From Ilumatobacteraceae bacterium (GTDB lineage: Bacteria > Actinomycetota > Acidimicrobiia > Acidimicrobiales > Ilumatobacteraceae): a stretch of DNA of 64,000 nucleotides. Below are positions 45,277 to 54,481 of the stretch, piece by piece (the first letter of the stretch is position 1; the number at the start of each line of letters is the position of its first letter). The notes beneath the pieces are model-generated. The model was given only the letters and a program-made list of their open reading frames with translations. It was not told the DNA's origin and ran no database searches. The translations under genes and the position numbers were made by a program. Location: the NCBI GenBank assembly GCA_022425725.1, contig JAKMEY010000019.1:16575-80574 (forward strand). The letters run 5' to 3'.

Positions 45277-46317
45277 TTACTCCCCATCGGGGTCGCCGTC
45301 GAGTGGCTCCCGACCACCTTTTCGCCGGTCAGCAATTCGCTCCCGACGCGCCTGTTCCTCTTCGAGAGCAGCTTCTTCGGCGACGAGACGCCGGAGGCTT
45401 GCGAACCGCAAGGGGTCAAGTTCGCCGGCACTAATTGCTGCTTGCACTGCGCAACCGGGCTCCTGATCGTGCTTGCAATCTCTAAACCGGCAGTCATCCA
45501 TGAGATCAAAGACGTCAATAAATGCCCGCTCAATGCCACGGCCTGACAACCACAGGCTCACCGCCCTAAACCCGGGGGTATCGATCAGCCAGCCACCGTC
45601 AGCAAGCGGAAGCAGTTGTGTCGCCACCGTTGTGTGTCGACCACGCTGATCATGCTCGCGTACCTCTGAGGTTGCCATCTCTTGGCGACCAATCAATGAG
45701 TTCACGAGCGTCGACTTGCCAACTCCAGAGGCACCGAAGAACGCAAGTGTGCGACCCCCTACGGCGGCCGCGCGGATGGGCTCAAGACCGACACCGGTGA
45801 TTCCACTGGCGATGTGCACCGGCACACCAGCTGCAACGGCTCGAAGTTCAGTAACGGTTGCCTCGATGTCATCGGCTACGTCTGACTTCGTAAGCACGAT
45901 CTGTGGTTGCGCCCCTGAATCAAACGCAAGCACGAGCTCTCGCTCAAGTCGTCGCTGATTAGGGGGCGCCGTGAGCGCATGCACGAGAAAGACCACGTCA
46001 ATATTTGCCGCCAAGACGTCGGCCTCTGCTCGGTCGCCCTCATGAGACGCACGACGTACAAACGCCGAACGACGACCGATGACGTGTGCAACACGTTCGA
46101 CGGCCTCGTCGACCACAACCCAATCTCCGACGGCGACGTCTGCACCAATATTTCTCACCCGCAACGGTTCGACATCGGTGGCGTGTCGCAAGATGGTGCT
46201 CCAGCCTCGATCGATGCGGCTTACACGACCCGGGGTGCCATGCGCGCCAGGTTCACCTAACTCCTGCCAAGCGGCATCAAGGTGCTCGTCCCAGCCGAGC
46301 AACACATCAGGCATCAC
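45277..46317 (-). CDS. rsgA: Ribosome small-subunit biogenesis GTPase RsgA
   Basis: Circularly permuted GTPase that matures the 30S subunit. The 346 residues include an OB-fold N-terminus (VRNIGADVAVGDWVVVD), the G4-like VLTKSD, the P-loop GASGVGKSTLVNSLIG, the G3 region DTPGFRA and a zinc motif (CRFRDCKHDQEPGC). The C-terminus is an Arg/Glu-rich helix. The gene starts 17 bp after the photolyase stop. Confidence 0.93.
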   Translation of the reverse strand: MMPDVLLGWDEHLDAAWQELGEPGAHGTPGRVSRIDRGWSTILRHATDVEPLRVRNIGADVAVGDWVVVDEAVERVAHVIGRRSAFVRRASHEGDRAEADVLAANIDVVFLVHALTAPPNQRRLERELVLAFDSGAQPQIVLTKSDVADDIEATVTELRAVAAGVPVHIASGITGVGLEPIRAAAVGGRTLAFFGASGVGKSTLVNSLIGRQEMATSEVREHDQRGRHTTVATQLLPLADGGWLIDTPGFRAVSLWLSGRGIERAFIDVFDLMDDCRFRDCKHDQEPGCAVQAAISAGELDPLRFASLRRLVAEEAALEEEQARRERIADRRKGGREPLDGDPDGE

Positions 46318-46334
46318 CGCGAACGGTATCGCTA

Positions 46335-47867
46335 TTAGATGGTTCCTGCGATCAACCGGCCCCGCACCTCAACCGCTCGTTCGCGAACCTCCTCAATATC
46401 GGAAAGGCGATCAAGGTTTGCGTAGACGCGGGCCATTCGGTGGTTCGAACGAAGGGCATCACGATTGCGATCGAGAAAATCCCAGTAGAGCGTGGTGAAC
46501 GGGCACGCCTTGTCACCGGTGCGTGCTTTGCGGTCAAAGCTGCAATCACCGCAGAAGTCCGTCATCTTTGAGATGTAGTTGCCACCTGACACGTAAGGCT
46601 TCGTGCTCATCCGGCCACCATCGGCGTACATGCCCATCCCGATCACATTTGGTGCCATCACCCATTCCGCACCGTCGATAAACGACGCCCACATCCAACG
46701 CATCATCTTTGAGGGATCGATTCCCGCCAGCGTTGCGAGGTTGGCGAGCACCATAAGCCGAGGAATGTGATGGGTCCACGCGTCTTGCTCAACCCATTTG
46801 GCTACGTGCGCAACACAGTTCATCTCGGTGTGGGCCCCAGTAAACGACGGAGGCACGGGGGCATCGTCATTGAAGTAGTTTTCATTGACGTAGTCAGGCC
46901 CGAACCACCAGTAGAGGCCGTGGACATATTCGCGCCAGCCAATGATCTGTCGAATGAACCCCTCGACGGAATTCAGTGCGATGTCGTCACCGAGTTCTTT
47001 CACCGCTGTGATGACCTCTGCGGGGTGTAGCAACCCAATGTTGAGATACGGACTCAGCAGCGAATGGTTGAGGTACGGCTCATCACCCACGATCGCATCT
47101 TCGTAAGGCCCAAACTCATCGATCGCGTGGCGCAAAAAGTGCTGCAACTGCTGCATTGCCCCGTCGTGATCTGTCGCCCACAGCCCATTTGGCGGTTCAC
47201 CCTTCATGACCAACCCATCAACAGAAGCCAAGAAGTCGGCCACCCAGGCGTCGACGTCATCAAGTTCTCGCCGAATGACCGTCTGCCACTCGTGTTCACC
47301 CTTTGGGGGCGAAAGTCGATTTTCGTCGTCGTAGTTCCATCGCCCACCCACGGGATCACCATCGGGGTCGATGAGGATGTCGAGACGACGACGCTGCCAC
47401 CGGTAGAAGTCCTCCATGAGGAGAGATCCGTCTTTGCGGGTGTTTGCGCTCGCCCATTCAGCAAACTCTTCTCTCGAGCACAAAAACTGATCCGAGGGCG
47501 TCACCGTGATCGGCATGGTTGCTGACAGCGAATCAATAAGGCGCTGACCTGCGCGATTCATTGGCTGCATGACAGAGATGTCCTCGGGTGAAAATTCTTC
47601 GAGGTGGGCACTCACGCCTTGTCGCATCGTTTCTGCGACTCTCCAGTCGACCAAGAAACCCTCATCTGTGAGCTCATTCGCGAGTCGGCGCATCGCCGTC
47701 AAGATGAAATGCAGGCGCTGTTGGTGCCAGGGGGCACTGCGTAATTTGTCGAGCGAGATAACAAAGAGCACCCGAGTATCAGATGGGCGCGCGGTGCGAA
47801 GATGTGCCAAATTCCGGTTCAATTGGTCTCCAAGAACCCAGACAGACCGCGCTATACGAGACGACAT
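46335..47867 (-). CDS. FeS-type cryptochrome/photolyase (PhrB-like)
   Basis: A 510-residue photolyase/cryptochrome of the bacterial [4Fe-4S] group, whose best-known member is the Agrobacterium (6-4) photolyase PhrB. The N-terminus has an alpha/beta lyase domain (SVWVLGDQLNRNL). Four Cys sit as in PhrB: one in NCVAHVAKW, then 88 residues later FCGDC (CxxC), then KACPFT after 12 residues. WMWASFIDGAEWVMAPNVIGM contacts the FAD. It probably repairs UV lesions. It is divergent from topA (64 bp). Confidence 0.9.
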   Translation of the reverse strand: MSSRIARSVWVLGDQLNRNLAHLRTARPSDTRVLFVISLDKLRSAPWHQQRLHFILTAMRRLANELTDEGFLVDWRVAETMRQGVSAHLEEFSPEDISVMQPMNRAGQRLIDSLSATMPITVTPSDQFLCSREEFAEWASANTRKDGSLLMEDFYRWQRRRLDILIDPDGDPVGGRWNYDDENRLSPPKGEHEWQTVIRRELDDVDAWVADFLASVDGLVMKGEPPNGLWATDHDGAMQQLQHFLRHAIDEFGPYEDAIVGDEPYLNHSLLSPYLNIGLLHPAEVITAVKELGDDIALNSVEGFIRQIIGWREYVHGLYWWFGPDYVNENYFNDDAPVPPSFTGAHTEMNCVAHVAKWVEQDAWTHHIPRLMVLANLATLAGIDPSKMMRWMWASFIDGAEWVMAPNVIGMGMYADGGRMSTKPYVSGGNYISKMTDFCGDCSFDRKARTGDKACPFTTLYWDFLDRNRDALRSNHRMARVYANLDRLSDIEEVRERAVEVRGRLIAGTI

Positions 47868-47931
47868 GGCCCCACACTAGGTACCGTTCCGGTTGCCTGC
47901 ATCGCTGTGTTGAGGCACACTCACCGAACAA

Positions 47932-50607
47932 ATGGCTACAAAACAAACATCCTCCAGCGCCGAAAACGGTCGCCCACTCGTCATCGTCGAGTCGCCTGCA
48001 AAGGCGAAGACGATCTCGAAATTTCTGGGCTCCGAGTTCGATGTGCGCGCCTCAGTTGGCCATGTTGCCGACCTTCCCTCAAAAGGTCTCTCAGTTGATG
48101 TCGACAACGGTTTCAAACCGACCTACGAGCTCACCGACCGCGGCCGCCAAGTCGTCAAAGAGTTACGAGCAGCTCTTAAAGAAGCATCAGAGCTCTATCT
48201 CGCAACCGACGAAGACCGCGAGGGTGAAGCCATCTCATGGCACCTACTCCAACACCTGAAGCCGAAAGTGCCTGTGAAACGAATGGTGTTTCACGAGATC
48301 ACTCGAGGCGCAATCGATCACGCGGTCGAAAACCCTCGCGAGATCGATGATGGTCTTGTCGATGCCGCAGAAACCCGACGCATTCTCGATCGCCTCTATG
48401 GCTACGAGGTCTCCCCGATTCTCTGGCGCAAGGTCAATAGAGGGCTGTCAGCAGGTCGTGTGCAAAGCCCTTCGATCCGACTCATTGTTGAGCGAGAGCG
48501 CGAACGCATCGCATTTATTTCCGCCGGCTACTGGTCGATCGATCTCGACGCCGCAACCACTCCCGCGTTCACTGCTCGTCTTGTTGTTGTCGATGGCACA
48601 AAAGTTGCCACCGGCAAAGATTTCGGTGCTGACGGCAAACCGAGCGACAAGGTCGTTGCCATCGATGAGGCTCGTGCCCACTCATTGGCCGAGGGCCTCC
48701 GTGACGCAACCGTGTCAGTGCGCAGTGTTGACACCAAGCCCTATCGGTCGTCTCCGAAGGCACCGTTTATGACCTCGACCCTTCAACAAGAGGGCGGACG
48801 TCGTCTCCGTTTGTCGTCGTCACAGTTGATGCGCATCGCCCAGGGGCTGTATGAGCGAGGCTTCATCACCTACATGCGTACCGACAACGTGATTCTTTCT
48901 GATGACGCTCTTTCAGAGACCCGCAGCATCATCGGAGCCACATACGGCGATGCCTTCTTGTCTGAGCAACCACGTCGACATACGTCGAAGTCGAAGAACG
49001 CTCAAGAAGCGCATGAGGCGATTAGACCAACCACTCCTATGCGGAGCCCCCGAGAGATCGCGAACGAACTCGATCGCCAGGAGCTTGCGCTCTACACCCT
49101 GATCTGGCAACGCACGCTCGCCTCGCAGATGGCAGACGCCCGTGGAACGACGCTCAGCCTTCGCCTCGGTGCCATCTCCTCTCATGAAGACACCGATTGT
49201 GAGTTCACGGCAAGTGGCACGACGATCGAGTTTGAAGGTCACCGAGCGGTGCTCAGCGACGTCGATGGTGATGCAGGAAACGAGACCGAGAAGGAAGAGC
49301 TGCTGCCAGCTCTCGCAGTTGGTGATGTTGTTCCGGTACAGGCCTGCACTCCAGAAGGTCACAACACCACGCCTCCTGCCCGTTTCACTGAAGCCAGCCT
49401 CGTCAAACGGCTTGAAGAACTCGGCATTGGTCGACCGTCAACGTGGGCGTCAATTATTCAGACGATTCAAGATCGCGGATACGTCTGGAAGAAGGGTCAA
49501 GCGCTCGTCCCCACATGGACGGCATTCGCTGTCGTCGGTCTTCTCGAGGACCACTTTGATGACCTTGTCGATTACGAACTCACCGCAAAAATTGAAGAAG
49601 ACCTCGACGACATCGCCGGTGGTCGACGCGAGAAATCAGACTGGTTGACGCGCTTTTACTTCGGTGGTGACACGTTGCCAGGTTTGAAGCATCTCGTCGA
49701 AGAAAACCTTGACCAAATCGATGCCGCAAGTATCAACTCGTTCCCCATCGGGAATGATCCTGACGGAAACGAAATCATTGCGAAGCCCGGCAAGTACGGC
49801 CCGTACATCAAGCGAGGAGACGATACGGCCAGTATCCCTGACGATCTCGCACCCGACGAACTCACCCTTGACGAAGCCCTCCGACTGCTTTCTCTTCCGA
49901 AGAGTGATGACCCGATTGGCACCCTCGACGACCTCCCGGTCTACGCAAAGAATGGCCGCTACGGCCCCTACGTGCAGTGGGGCGATCCTGACAACCTGCC
50001 TCCGGGTCTCGCCAAGCCGAAAATGTCAAGCCTGTTCTCAACGATGAGCCTCGAGCACATCACATTGGAAGACGCAAAGCAGTTGTTGCAGTTGCCGCGC
50101 GAACTTGGTGTCGACCCTGCCGATAGCGAAGTCATCTCTGCGGCAAATGGGCGATACGGCCCCTATGTCGTTAAAGGTAAAGACTTCCGGTCAATCGACT
50201 CTGAAGAACAGCTATTGACGATCACTCTTGACGAGGCGATCAAGATCTACGAACTTCCGAAGGTGTTCCGTCGAGGTGGTGCGCGCAACATGGCAGCCGC
50301 AGGGCCGCTGCGCGAGTTCGGTGACGACCCTACGTCGGGTCGCAAAGTGGTCGCCAAAGATGGTCGCTTCGGTGTCTATGTGACCGACGGTGAAACGAAT
50401 GCGTCGATTGGCAAAGGCGACCGCATTGAAGAGGTCAGTCCTGAGCGGGCATTTGAGTTGCTCGCAATCCGCCGTGAGCAGGGGCCATCAAAGAAGCGCC
50501 CTGCAAAGAAGTCTGCTGCAAAGAAATCGACAGCAAAGAAATCGACAGCAAAGAAGACAGCCGCCAAGAAATCAACTGCGAAGAAAGCCGCTCCAAAAGC
50601 CAAATGA
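47932..50607 (+). CDS. topA: DNA topoisomerase I
   Basis: Type IA topoisomerase that relaxes negative supercoils. The 891 residues contain the TOPRIM start VIVESPAKAKTI with acidic DEDREGEAI, the catalytic Tyr314 in GFITYMRTDN, and four C-terminal repeats with the GRYGPYV pattern in place of zinc fingers, followed by a lysine/alanine tail (from 50488) as in actinobacterial TopA. The ATG 47932 start lies 64 bp from the divergent photolyase. It overlaps tmk by 4 bases. Confidence 0.96.
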   Translation: MATKQTSSSAENGRPLVIVESPAKAKTISKFLGSEFDVRASVGHVADLPSKGLSVDVDNGFKPTYELTDRGRQVVKELRAALKEASELYLATDEDREGEAISWHLLQHLKPKVPVKRMVFHEITRGAIDHAVENPREIDDGLVDAAETRRILDRLYGYEVSPILWRKVNRGLSAGRVQSPSIRLIVERERERIAFISAGYWSIDLDAATTPAFTARLVVVDGTKVATGKDFGADGKPSDKVVAIDEARAHSLAEGLRDATVSVRSVDTKPYRSSPKAPFMTSTLQQEGGRRLRLSSSQLMRIAQGLYERGFITYMRTDNVILSDDALSETRSIIGATYGDAFLSEQPRRHTSKSKNAQEAHEAIRPTTPMRSPREIANELDRQELALYTLIWQRTLASQMADARGTTLSLRLGAISSHEDTDCEFTASGTTIEFEGHRAVLSDVDGDAGNETEKEELLPALAVGDVVPVQACTPEGHNTTPPARFTEASLVKRLEELGIGRPSTWASIIQTIQDRGYVWKKGQALVPTWTAFAVVGLLEDHFDDLVDYELTAKIEEDLDDIAGGRREKSDWLTRFYFGGDTLPGLKHLVEENLDQIDAASINSFPIGNDPDGNEIIAKPGKYGPYIKRGDDTASIPDDLAPDELTLDEALRLLSLPKSDDPIGTLDDLPVYAKNGRYGPYVQWGDPDNLPPGLAKPKMSSLFSTMSLEHITLEDAKQLLQLPRELGVDPADSEVISAANGRYGPYVVKGKDFRSIDSEEQLLTITLDEAIKIYELPKVFRRGGARNMAAAGPLREFGDDPTSGRKVVAKDGRFGVYVTDGETNASIGKGDRIEEVSPERAFELLAIRREQGPSKKRPAKKSAAKKSTAKKSTAKKTAAKKSTAKKAAPKAK
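50488..50604 (+). repeat. Lys/Ala-rich tandem repeat encoding the TopA tail
   Basis: The last 117 bases of topA before the stop contain repeated codons for KKSTA, KKTA and KKAA type units. The repeat unit of about 15 bases (AAGAAATCGACAGCA) is present in two exact copies and several imperfect ones. In mycobacteria such a basic tail binds DNA and helps processive relaxation. The repeat can expand or contract by slippage. Confidence 0.7.
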
Positions 50608-51212
50608 CCCAGCCGGTATACATCGCATTCGAGGGGCCGGAAGCCTGCGGAAAAAGCACGCAAGCGCAGCGTCTTGCCGAATCGATTGGGGCGGTGCTCA
50701 CCCGTGAAACCGGTGGCACTGACATTGGTGCACAACTGCGGTCAATTCTTCACAATGTCGACACCGTCGGCCTCGATGACCATGCAGAAACGCTCATCGT
50801 TGCCGCTGATCGGGCCCAGCATCTCGCTGAAGTTGTTCGACCAGCGCTTGAAGGTGGCGAGCATGTGGTGAGTGACCGGTCGGTGTACTCAAGCCTGGCC
50901 TATCAGGGCTACGGTCGAGGCCTGCCAGTTGACGACGTGCGCCGCATCAACGAGTGGGCGATCGGTTCAACATGGCCAGACCTCGTCATCTTGCTCGAGA
51001 CCGATGACGCCACGCTCGAACGGCGCATGAATGAACGAGATCTCGACCGCATCGAGCAAGCCGGTTCAGATTTCCATCGACGTGTTCGTGAAGGCTTTGC
51101 CGAAATGGCGGCGGCTGACCCCACCCGTTGGTACGTCGTCGATGCGTCAACACCTGCCGATGAGACGGCGGCCACGATTCGCAAGGTTGTGAGCGAGCGT
51201 CTGGGCATCTGA
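50604..51212 (+). CDS. tmk: Thymidylate kinase
   Basis: Phosphorylates dTMP to dTDP. The 202 residues have the P-loop FEGPEACGKSTQAQRLAE, the DRSVYSSLAYQG substrate motif, and a lid region (ERRMNERDLDRIEQ). It starts on ATG 50604 overlapping the topA stop and ends one base into holB, a common actinobacterial topA-tmk-holB arrangement. Confidence 0.95.
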   Translation: MTQPVYIAFEGPEACGKSTQAQRLAESIGAVLTRETGGTDIGAQLRSILHNVDTVGLDDHAETLIVAADRAQHLAEVVRPALEGGEHVVSDRSVYSSLAYQGYGRGLPVDDVRRINEWAIGSTWPDLVILLETDDATLERRMNERDLDRIEQAGSDFHRRVREGFAEMAAADPTRWYVVDASTPADETAATIRKVVSERLGI

Positions 51213-52255
51213 TGGCATCTGTGTGGGACACGGTCATCGGGCAGGATTCCACGATTTCGCTTCTGCGCACCTCACTGCAAGATCCGGTTCACGCCTATCT
51301 CTTCGTTGGGCCTCACGGCTCGACGAAAGAGCAAGCGGCTCGGGCTGCTGCTGCGGTGATGATCTCCGGCAGCGACGACCCCGATGGCCGACACGCACGT
51401 CTCGTCATGGCCGGCGAGCATCCCGATTGCCGCGAGGTAGAACGCGAGGGTGCTGGCATCAGCGTCGACCAAGCGCAGTGGATTGTCGAACAGTCATGGC
51501 TCAGCCCCACTGAAGGCGACCTCACCGTGCTCATCTTGCATGACTTCCATCTTGTCGCCGATGCGGCGGCGGCAAAGTTGTTAAAGACAATTGAGGAGCC
51601 GCCGGCGAGCACGCGTTTTGTCATTGTCGCCGAAAGTTTGCCGACCAATCTCGTCACTATTGCCTCTCGCTGTGTTCGTCTTGATTTTCATGCGATTGCC
51701 GATGAGGTCATCGCCGAACGGCTTATCGCCGAGGGCGTCGCCCCAGATGCTGCTCAACTTGCCTCGGCCGGTGCGTTTGGTGACCTCGATCGCGCACGAC
51801 TGGTCGCAACCGACCCAGCCCTTGCAGAGCGTCGACACACCTTTGCTCGGGCGATCGACGTTCTCGATGGTTCAGGGTTCGCAGCATTACAACTGGTGAA
51901 ACGCATTGAGACGCTCATCGACGAAGCAGCTGATCCGCTTAACTCTCGACATCTCGAAGAAGCAGATGCTCTTCAAGAACGCATCGAGGCCTACGGCAAC
52001 CGCGGAAGCGGAAAGAAGCAACTTGAAGATCGTCACAAACGTGAACATCGGCGATTCGTTACCGATGAGTTGCGGGCCGGTCTTGCTGTGCTGAGCGCAA
52101 GTTACCGAGATGCAATGGTGGCTGGGCGTCTGAGTGCCGACGATGCTGCCCGGGCGGTCAATGCCATCAATGAGACAGCGTCGGCGCTTAGTCGAAACGC
52201 GAATTCATCGCTCGCTCTTGAGCGACTGATGTGGTCGCTTCCGTTGCCCCGCTGA
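51212..52255 (+). CDS. holB: DNA polymerase III delta' subunit
   Basis: Clamp loader subunit delta', 347 residues. It has a degenerate P-loop (VGPHGSTKEQAA in place of GxxGxGKT), no zinc-finger cysteines, the KLLKTIEEPPASTRFVIVAESLPTN segment and the SRC arginine finger (IASRCVRLDF). The three-domain length is consistent. The C-terminal helical part is Arg/Glu-rich (KKQLEDRHKREHRR), longer than E. coli. It shares one base with tmk. Confidence 0.92.
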   Translation: MASVWDTVIGQDSTISLLRTSLQDPVHAYLFVGPHGSTKEQAARAAAAVMISGSDDPDGRHARLVMAGEHPDCREVEREGAGISVDQAQWIVEQSWLSPTEGDLTVLILHDFHLVADAAAAKLLKTIEEPPASTRFVIVAESLPTNLVTIASRCVRLDFHAIADEVIAERLIAEGVAPDAAQLASAGAFGDLDRARLVATDPALAERRHTFARAIDVLDGSGFAALQLVKRIETLIDEAADPLNSRHLEEADALQERIEAYGNRGSGKKQLEDRHKREHRRFVTDELRAGLAVLSASYRDAMVAGRLSADDAARAVNAINETASALSRNANSSLALERLMWSLPLPR

Positions 52256-52301
52256 ACAGTGGCGCGCAACGAATTCTTGAGCTTCGGTTAGTCACCGGTG
52301 G

Positions 52302-52327
52302 TTGACACCGTCACGGCTCGCTAGGCT
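52302..52327 (+). promoter_or_regulatory. Candidate promoter of tRNA-Thr
   Basis: TTGACA at 52302-52307 is a perfect -35 hexamer. TAGGCT at 52322-52327 is a fair -10, with a 14-base spacer, shorter than the usual 17. Transcription would start just before tRNA position 52338. I rate this as plausible because the -35 match is exact and the location fits a tRNA start. Confidence 0.4.
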
Positions 52328-52337
52328 CCCGCCCGTT

Positions 52338-52410
52338 GCCTGGGTAGCTCAGTCGGTAGAGCAACGCACTCGTAATGCGTAGGTCGTGAGTTCGATTCTC
52401 ATCCCAGGCT
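52338..52410 (+). tRNA. tRNA-Thr (CGT anticodon)
   Basis: The cloverleaf is complete. The acceptor stem is GCCTGGG with CCCAGGC, the D-arm is GCTC/GAGC, and the anticodon stem ACGCA/TGCGT encloses the loop CTCGTAA with anticodon CGT. The T-arm has GTGAG TTCGATT CTCAT. The discriminator base is T. CCA is not encoded. It lies between holB and fcl. Confidence 0.95.
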
Positions 52411-52461
52411 CTCGGTGAGCGAAGCAATGGGCTCTTTGCTCCTATCCTTCTCAGAAGCCCT

Positions 52462-53460
52462 ATGCAGATCTCATCAGGCACTGAGCCCAACGAGCCGTTT
52501 GATCGGAGTAGTCCGATATATGTCGCTGGCCATCGAGGCCTCGTTGGCGCTGCGGTAGTTCGCTATCTCAAGCGGGAGGGATTTACGAATATCCTCACCG
52601 CAACTCGTGATGAGCTCGACCTGCGTAATCAAAGCGATGTCAGCGAGTGGTTTAACATCAATCGACCGCGTTACGTCCTGCTGGTCGCCGGCACTGTTGG
52701 TGGAATCCTGGCGAATAGCACGCGGCCTGCCGAATTCATTTACGACAACATGATGATTCATGGCACCGTGGTTCACTCGGCCTACGAGACTGGTGTCGAA
52801 AAGTTGCTGTACCTCGGTTCTTCGTGCATCTACCCTCGCGATGCTGCGCAGCCAATCACCGAAGAAGAGTTACTTACCGGACCCCTCGAGGAAACGAACG
52901 AGTGGTACGCAATCGCAAAGATTGCCGGCATCAAGTTGTGTCAGGCATATCGCCGCCAATACGGGTGCAATTTCATCTCTGCAATGCCCACCAATCTGTA
53001 CGGTCCGGGCGACAACTTTGATCTCACATCGAGTCATGTCATTCCTGCATTGATGCGAAAGTTCCATGATTCCCGCAGTACGTCAACTGGCGAGGTTGAC
53101 GTGTGGGGTACGGGTTCGGCGATGCGTGAGTTCTTGCACGTCGATGATCTCGCAAGCGCCTGCTTGTTCTTGCTTGAGAATTACGACGGAGATTCCCACA
53201 TCAATGTCGGAACTGGAATGGATCTCTCGATCAAAGAGTTGGCAGAGACGATTCAGTCAATCGTTCACCCCGATGCCGTTATCAACTGGGATACGTCAAA
53301 ACCCGACGGCACCCCACGCAAACTGCTCGACATCTCTCGTCTTCGAGCGCTTGGCTGGGAACCATCGATCTCGTTAACTGAAGGCTTGGTGAGCACCTAC
53401 GAGTGGTTCCTCTCGTCGGAATCTTCTGGCCAAGAATTGCGCGGCATCGACTCGGTCTAA
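52462..53460 (+). CDS. fcl: GDP-L-fucose synthase
   Basis: NADP-dependent epimerase-reductase that turns GDP-4-keto-6-deoxymannose into GDP-L-fucose. The 332-residue short-chain fold starts with [13 protein letters not shown], then GSSCIYP with the catalytic Ser and WYAIAKIAG with the Tyr-x3-Lys pair, and [14 protein letters not shown]. The partner gmd is not in the window, so the substrate supply is encoded elsewhere. The gene begins 51 bp after tRNA-Thr. Confidence 0.92.
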   Translation: MQISSGTEPNEPFDRSSPIYVAGHRGLVGAAVVRYLKREGFTNILTATRDELDLRNQSDVSEWFNINRPRYVLLVAGTVGGILANSTRPAEFIYDNMMIHGTVVHSAYETGVEKLLYLGSSCIYPRDAAQPITEEELLTGPLEETNEWYAIAKIAGIKLCQAYRRQYGCNFISAMPTNLYGPGDNFDLTSSHVIPALMRKFHDSRSTSTGEVDVWGTGSAMREFLHVDDLASACLFLLENYDGDSHINVGTGMDLSIKELAETIQSIVHPDAVINWDTSKPDGTPRKLLDISRLRALGWEPSISLTEGLVSTYEWFLSSESSGQELRGIDSV

Positions 53461-53474
53461 CTACATTCCTACTC

Positions 53475-54053
53475 GTGGCAGATCGTTCGATGTTCGCCGA
53501 GCGGGCAATGGAATACGCACCTCAGTTGTATTCGACCGCGCTTCGAATGACGCGAAACGCTGCCGACGCAGAAGATCTCGTGCAAGAGACGATGATGCGG
53601 GGTTACCGCAGTTTCGACACATTTGCCGAGGGCACCAATCTCAGGGCGTGGCTGTATCGCATCCTCACGAATGCGTTTATCAATCGCTATCGCTCAAAAC
53701 AGCGGCGGCCAATGGAAACAGATCTTGCTGATATCGAAGATCTCTACCTCTATAAACGTGTTTCGACCATGGAGAACGCTGCCGGTTCGCTTTCAGCAGA
53801 AGATCAATTTCTCGACCTTTTCACCGATGAAGAGGTGAAAAGTGCGGTTGAAGGCCTCCCTGACACCTTCAAATTGCCCGTGATTCTCGCCGATGTTGAG
53901 GGATTCGCGTACAAAGAAATCGCAGAAATGCTGGATATTCCGGTCGGAACGGTGATGTCGCGTCTGCATCGGGGAAGAAAATCGATGCAAAAAGAGTTAT
54001 ATCAATATGCGAAAGCCCGAGGGCTTGTCGACACCCCCCAGGATTCCGACTGA
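53475..54053 (+). CDS. ECF sigma factor, SigH/SigR-like
   Basis: A 192-residue extracytoplasmic-function sigma factor. Region 2 has [39 protein letters not shown] and [19 protein letters not shown]; region 4 has [42 protein letters not shown], typical of the SigH/SigR group that senses thiol stress with a zinc anti-sigma. The start is GTG 53475, 14 bp after fcl; ATG 53490 is possible. Its partner anti-sigma gene follows with one base shared. Confidence 0.9.
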   Translation: MADRSMFAERAMEYAPQLYSTALRMTRNAADAEDLVQETMMRGYRSFDTFAEGTNLRAWLYRILTNAFINRYRSKQRRPMETDLADIEDLYLYKRVSTMENAAGSLSAEDQFLDLFTDEEVKSAVEGLPDTFKLPVILADVEGFAYKEIAEMLDIPVGTVMSRLHRGRKSMQKELYQYAKARGLVDTPQDSD

Positions 54054-54319
54054 TGGCTAATTGCAAAGAGACGCTGAACGAACTTGAGCCGTATATCGAC
54101 GGCGAGTTATCTGCTGACGCCAAAAAGCACATTCATGGCCACATCGATGGCTGCGTTGATTGCCAGCAAGCCTTCGAATTTCATCTTGAACTCAAGGCAG
54201 CAATCCAACGCAAGGTCAACAATGACGAGCTGCCAAATGGGCTTCTCATGCGCCTCGAATCGTGCTTAAAGGAAGACTTTGACGGCGACGGCAATGTCGG
54301 CGTCCCCTCTGATCGCTAG
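54053..54319 (+). CDS. RsrA-like zinc anti-sigma factor
   Basis: An 88-residue anti-sigma factor. It carries the zinc-binding motif HIDGCVDC (His-x3-Cys-x2-Cys, about 31-38) and an early Cys at position 4, the hallmark of RsrA-type redox-sensitive zinc anti-sigma factors. Oxidation would release zinc and the sigma factor. It overlaps the sigma gene by one base, the standard arrangement. After the stop comes a small membrane protein gene. Confidence 0.9.
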   Translation: MANCKETLNELEPYIDGELSADAKKHIHGHIDGCVDCQQAFEFHLELKAAIQRKVNNDELPNGLLMRLESCLKEDFDGDGNVGVPSDR

Positions 54320-54328
54320 GATGAATTC

Positions 54329-54481
54329 ATGATTGCAGCGAACATTTGGCACTGGTGGATCGGGGTCGTTCTCACAGGAGTGGGAATCCTCACCGCGGTT
54401 GGTCTCGTTGCTGGGTACCTCAAGTCGGTGACTGCGCTCAAGCATCCTCTTGGCCGTCGCCAAGGCGATTCTGAACTCTGA
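54329..54481 (+). CDS. Small single-helix membrane protein
   Basis: A 50-residue protein missed in length-limited views. It starts MIAANIWHWWIGVVLTG, has one or two hydrophobic segments through GILTAVGLVAGYL, and ends in a basic/charged tail (LGRRQGDSEL). AGGAT lies about 5 bases before ATG 54329. It starts 9 bp after the anti-sigma stop and its stop overlaps a CTG that may begin tilS. Role unknown; it may belong to the sigma operon. Confidence 0.6.
   Translation: MIAANIWHWWIGVVLTGVGILTAVGLVAGYLKSVTALKHPLGRRQGDSEL

Noticed and set aside
50488..50604. Short tandem repeats resembling a CRISPR or satellite array
   Set aside because: The repeats encode the Lys/Ala tail of TopA in frame, with no spacers, so they are a coding repeat.
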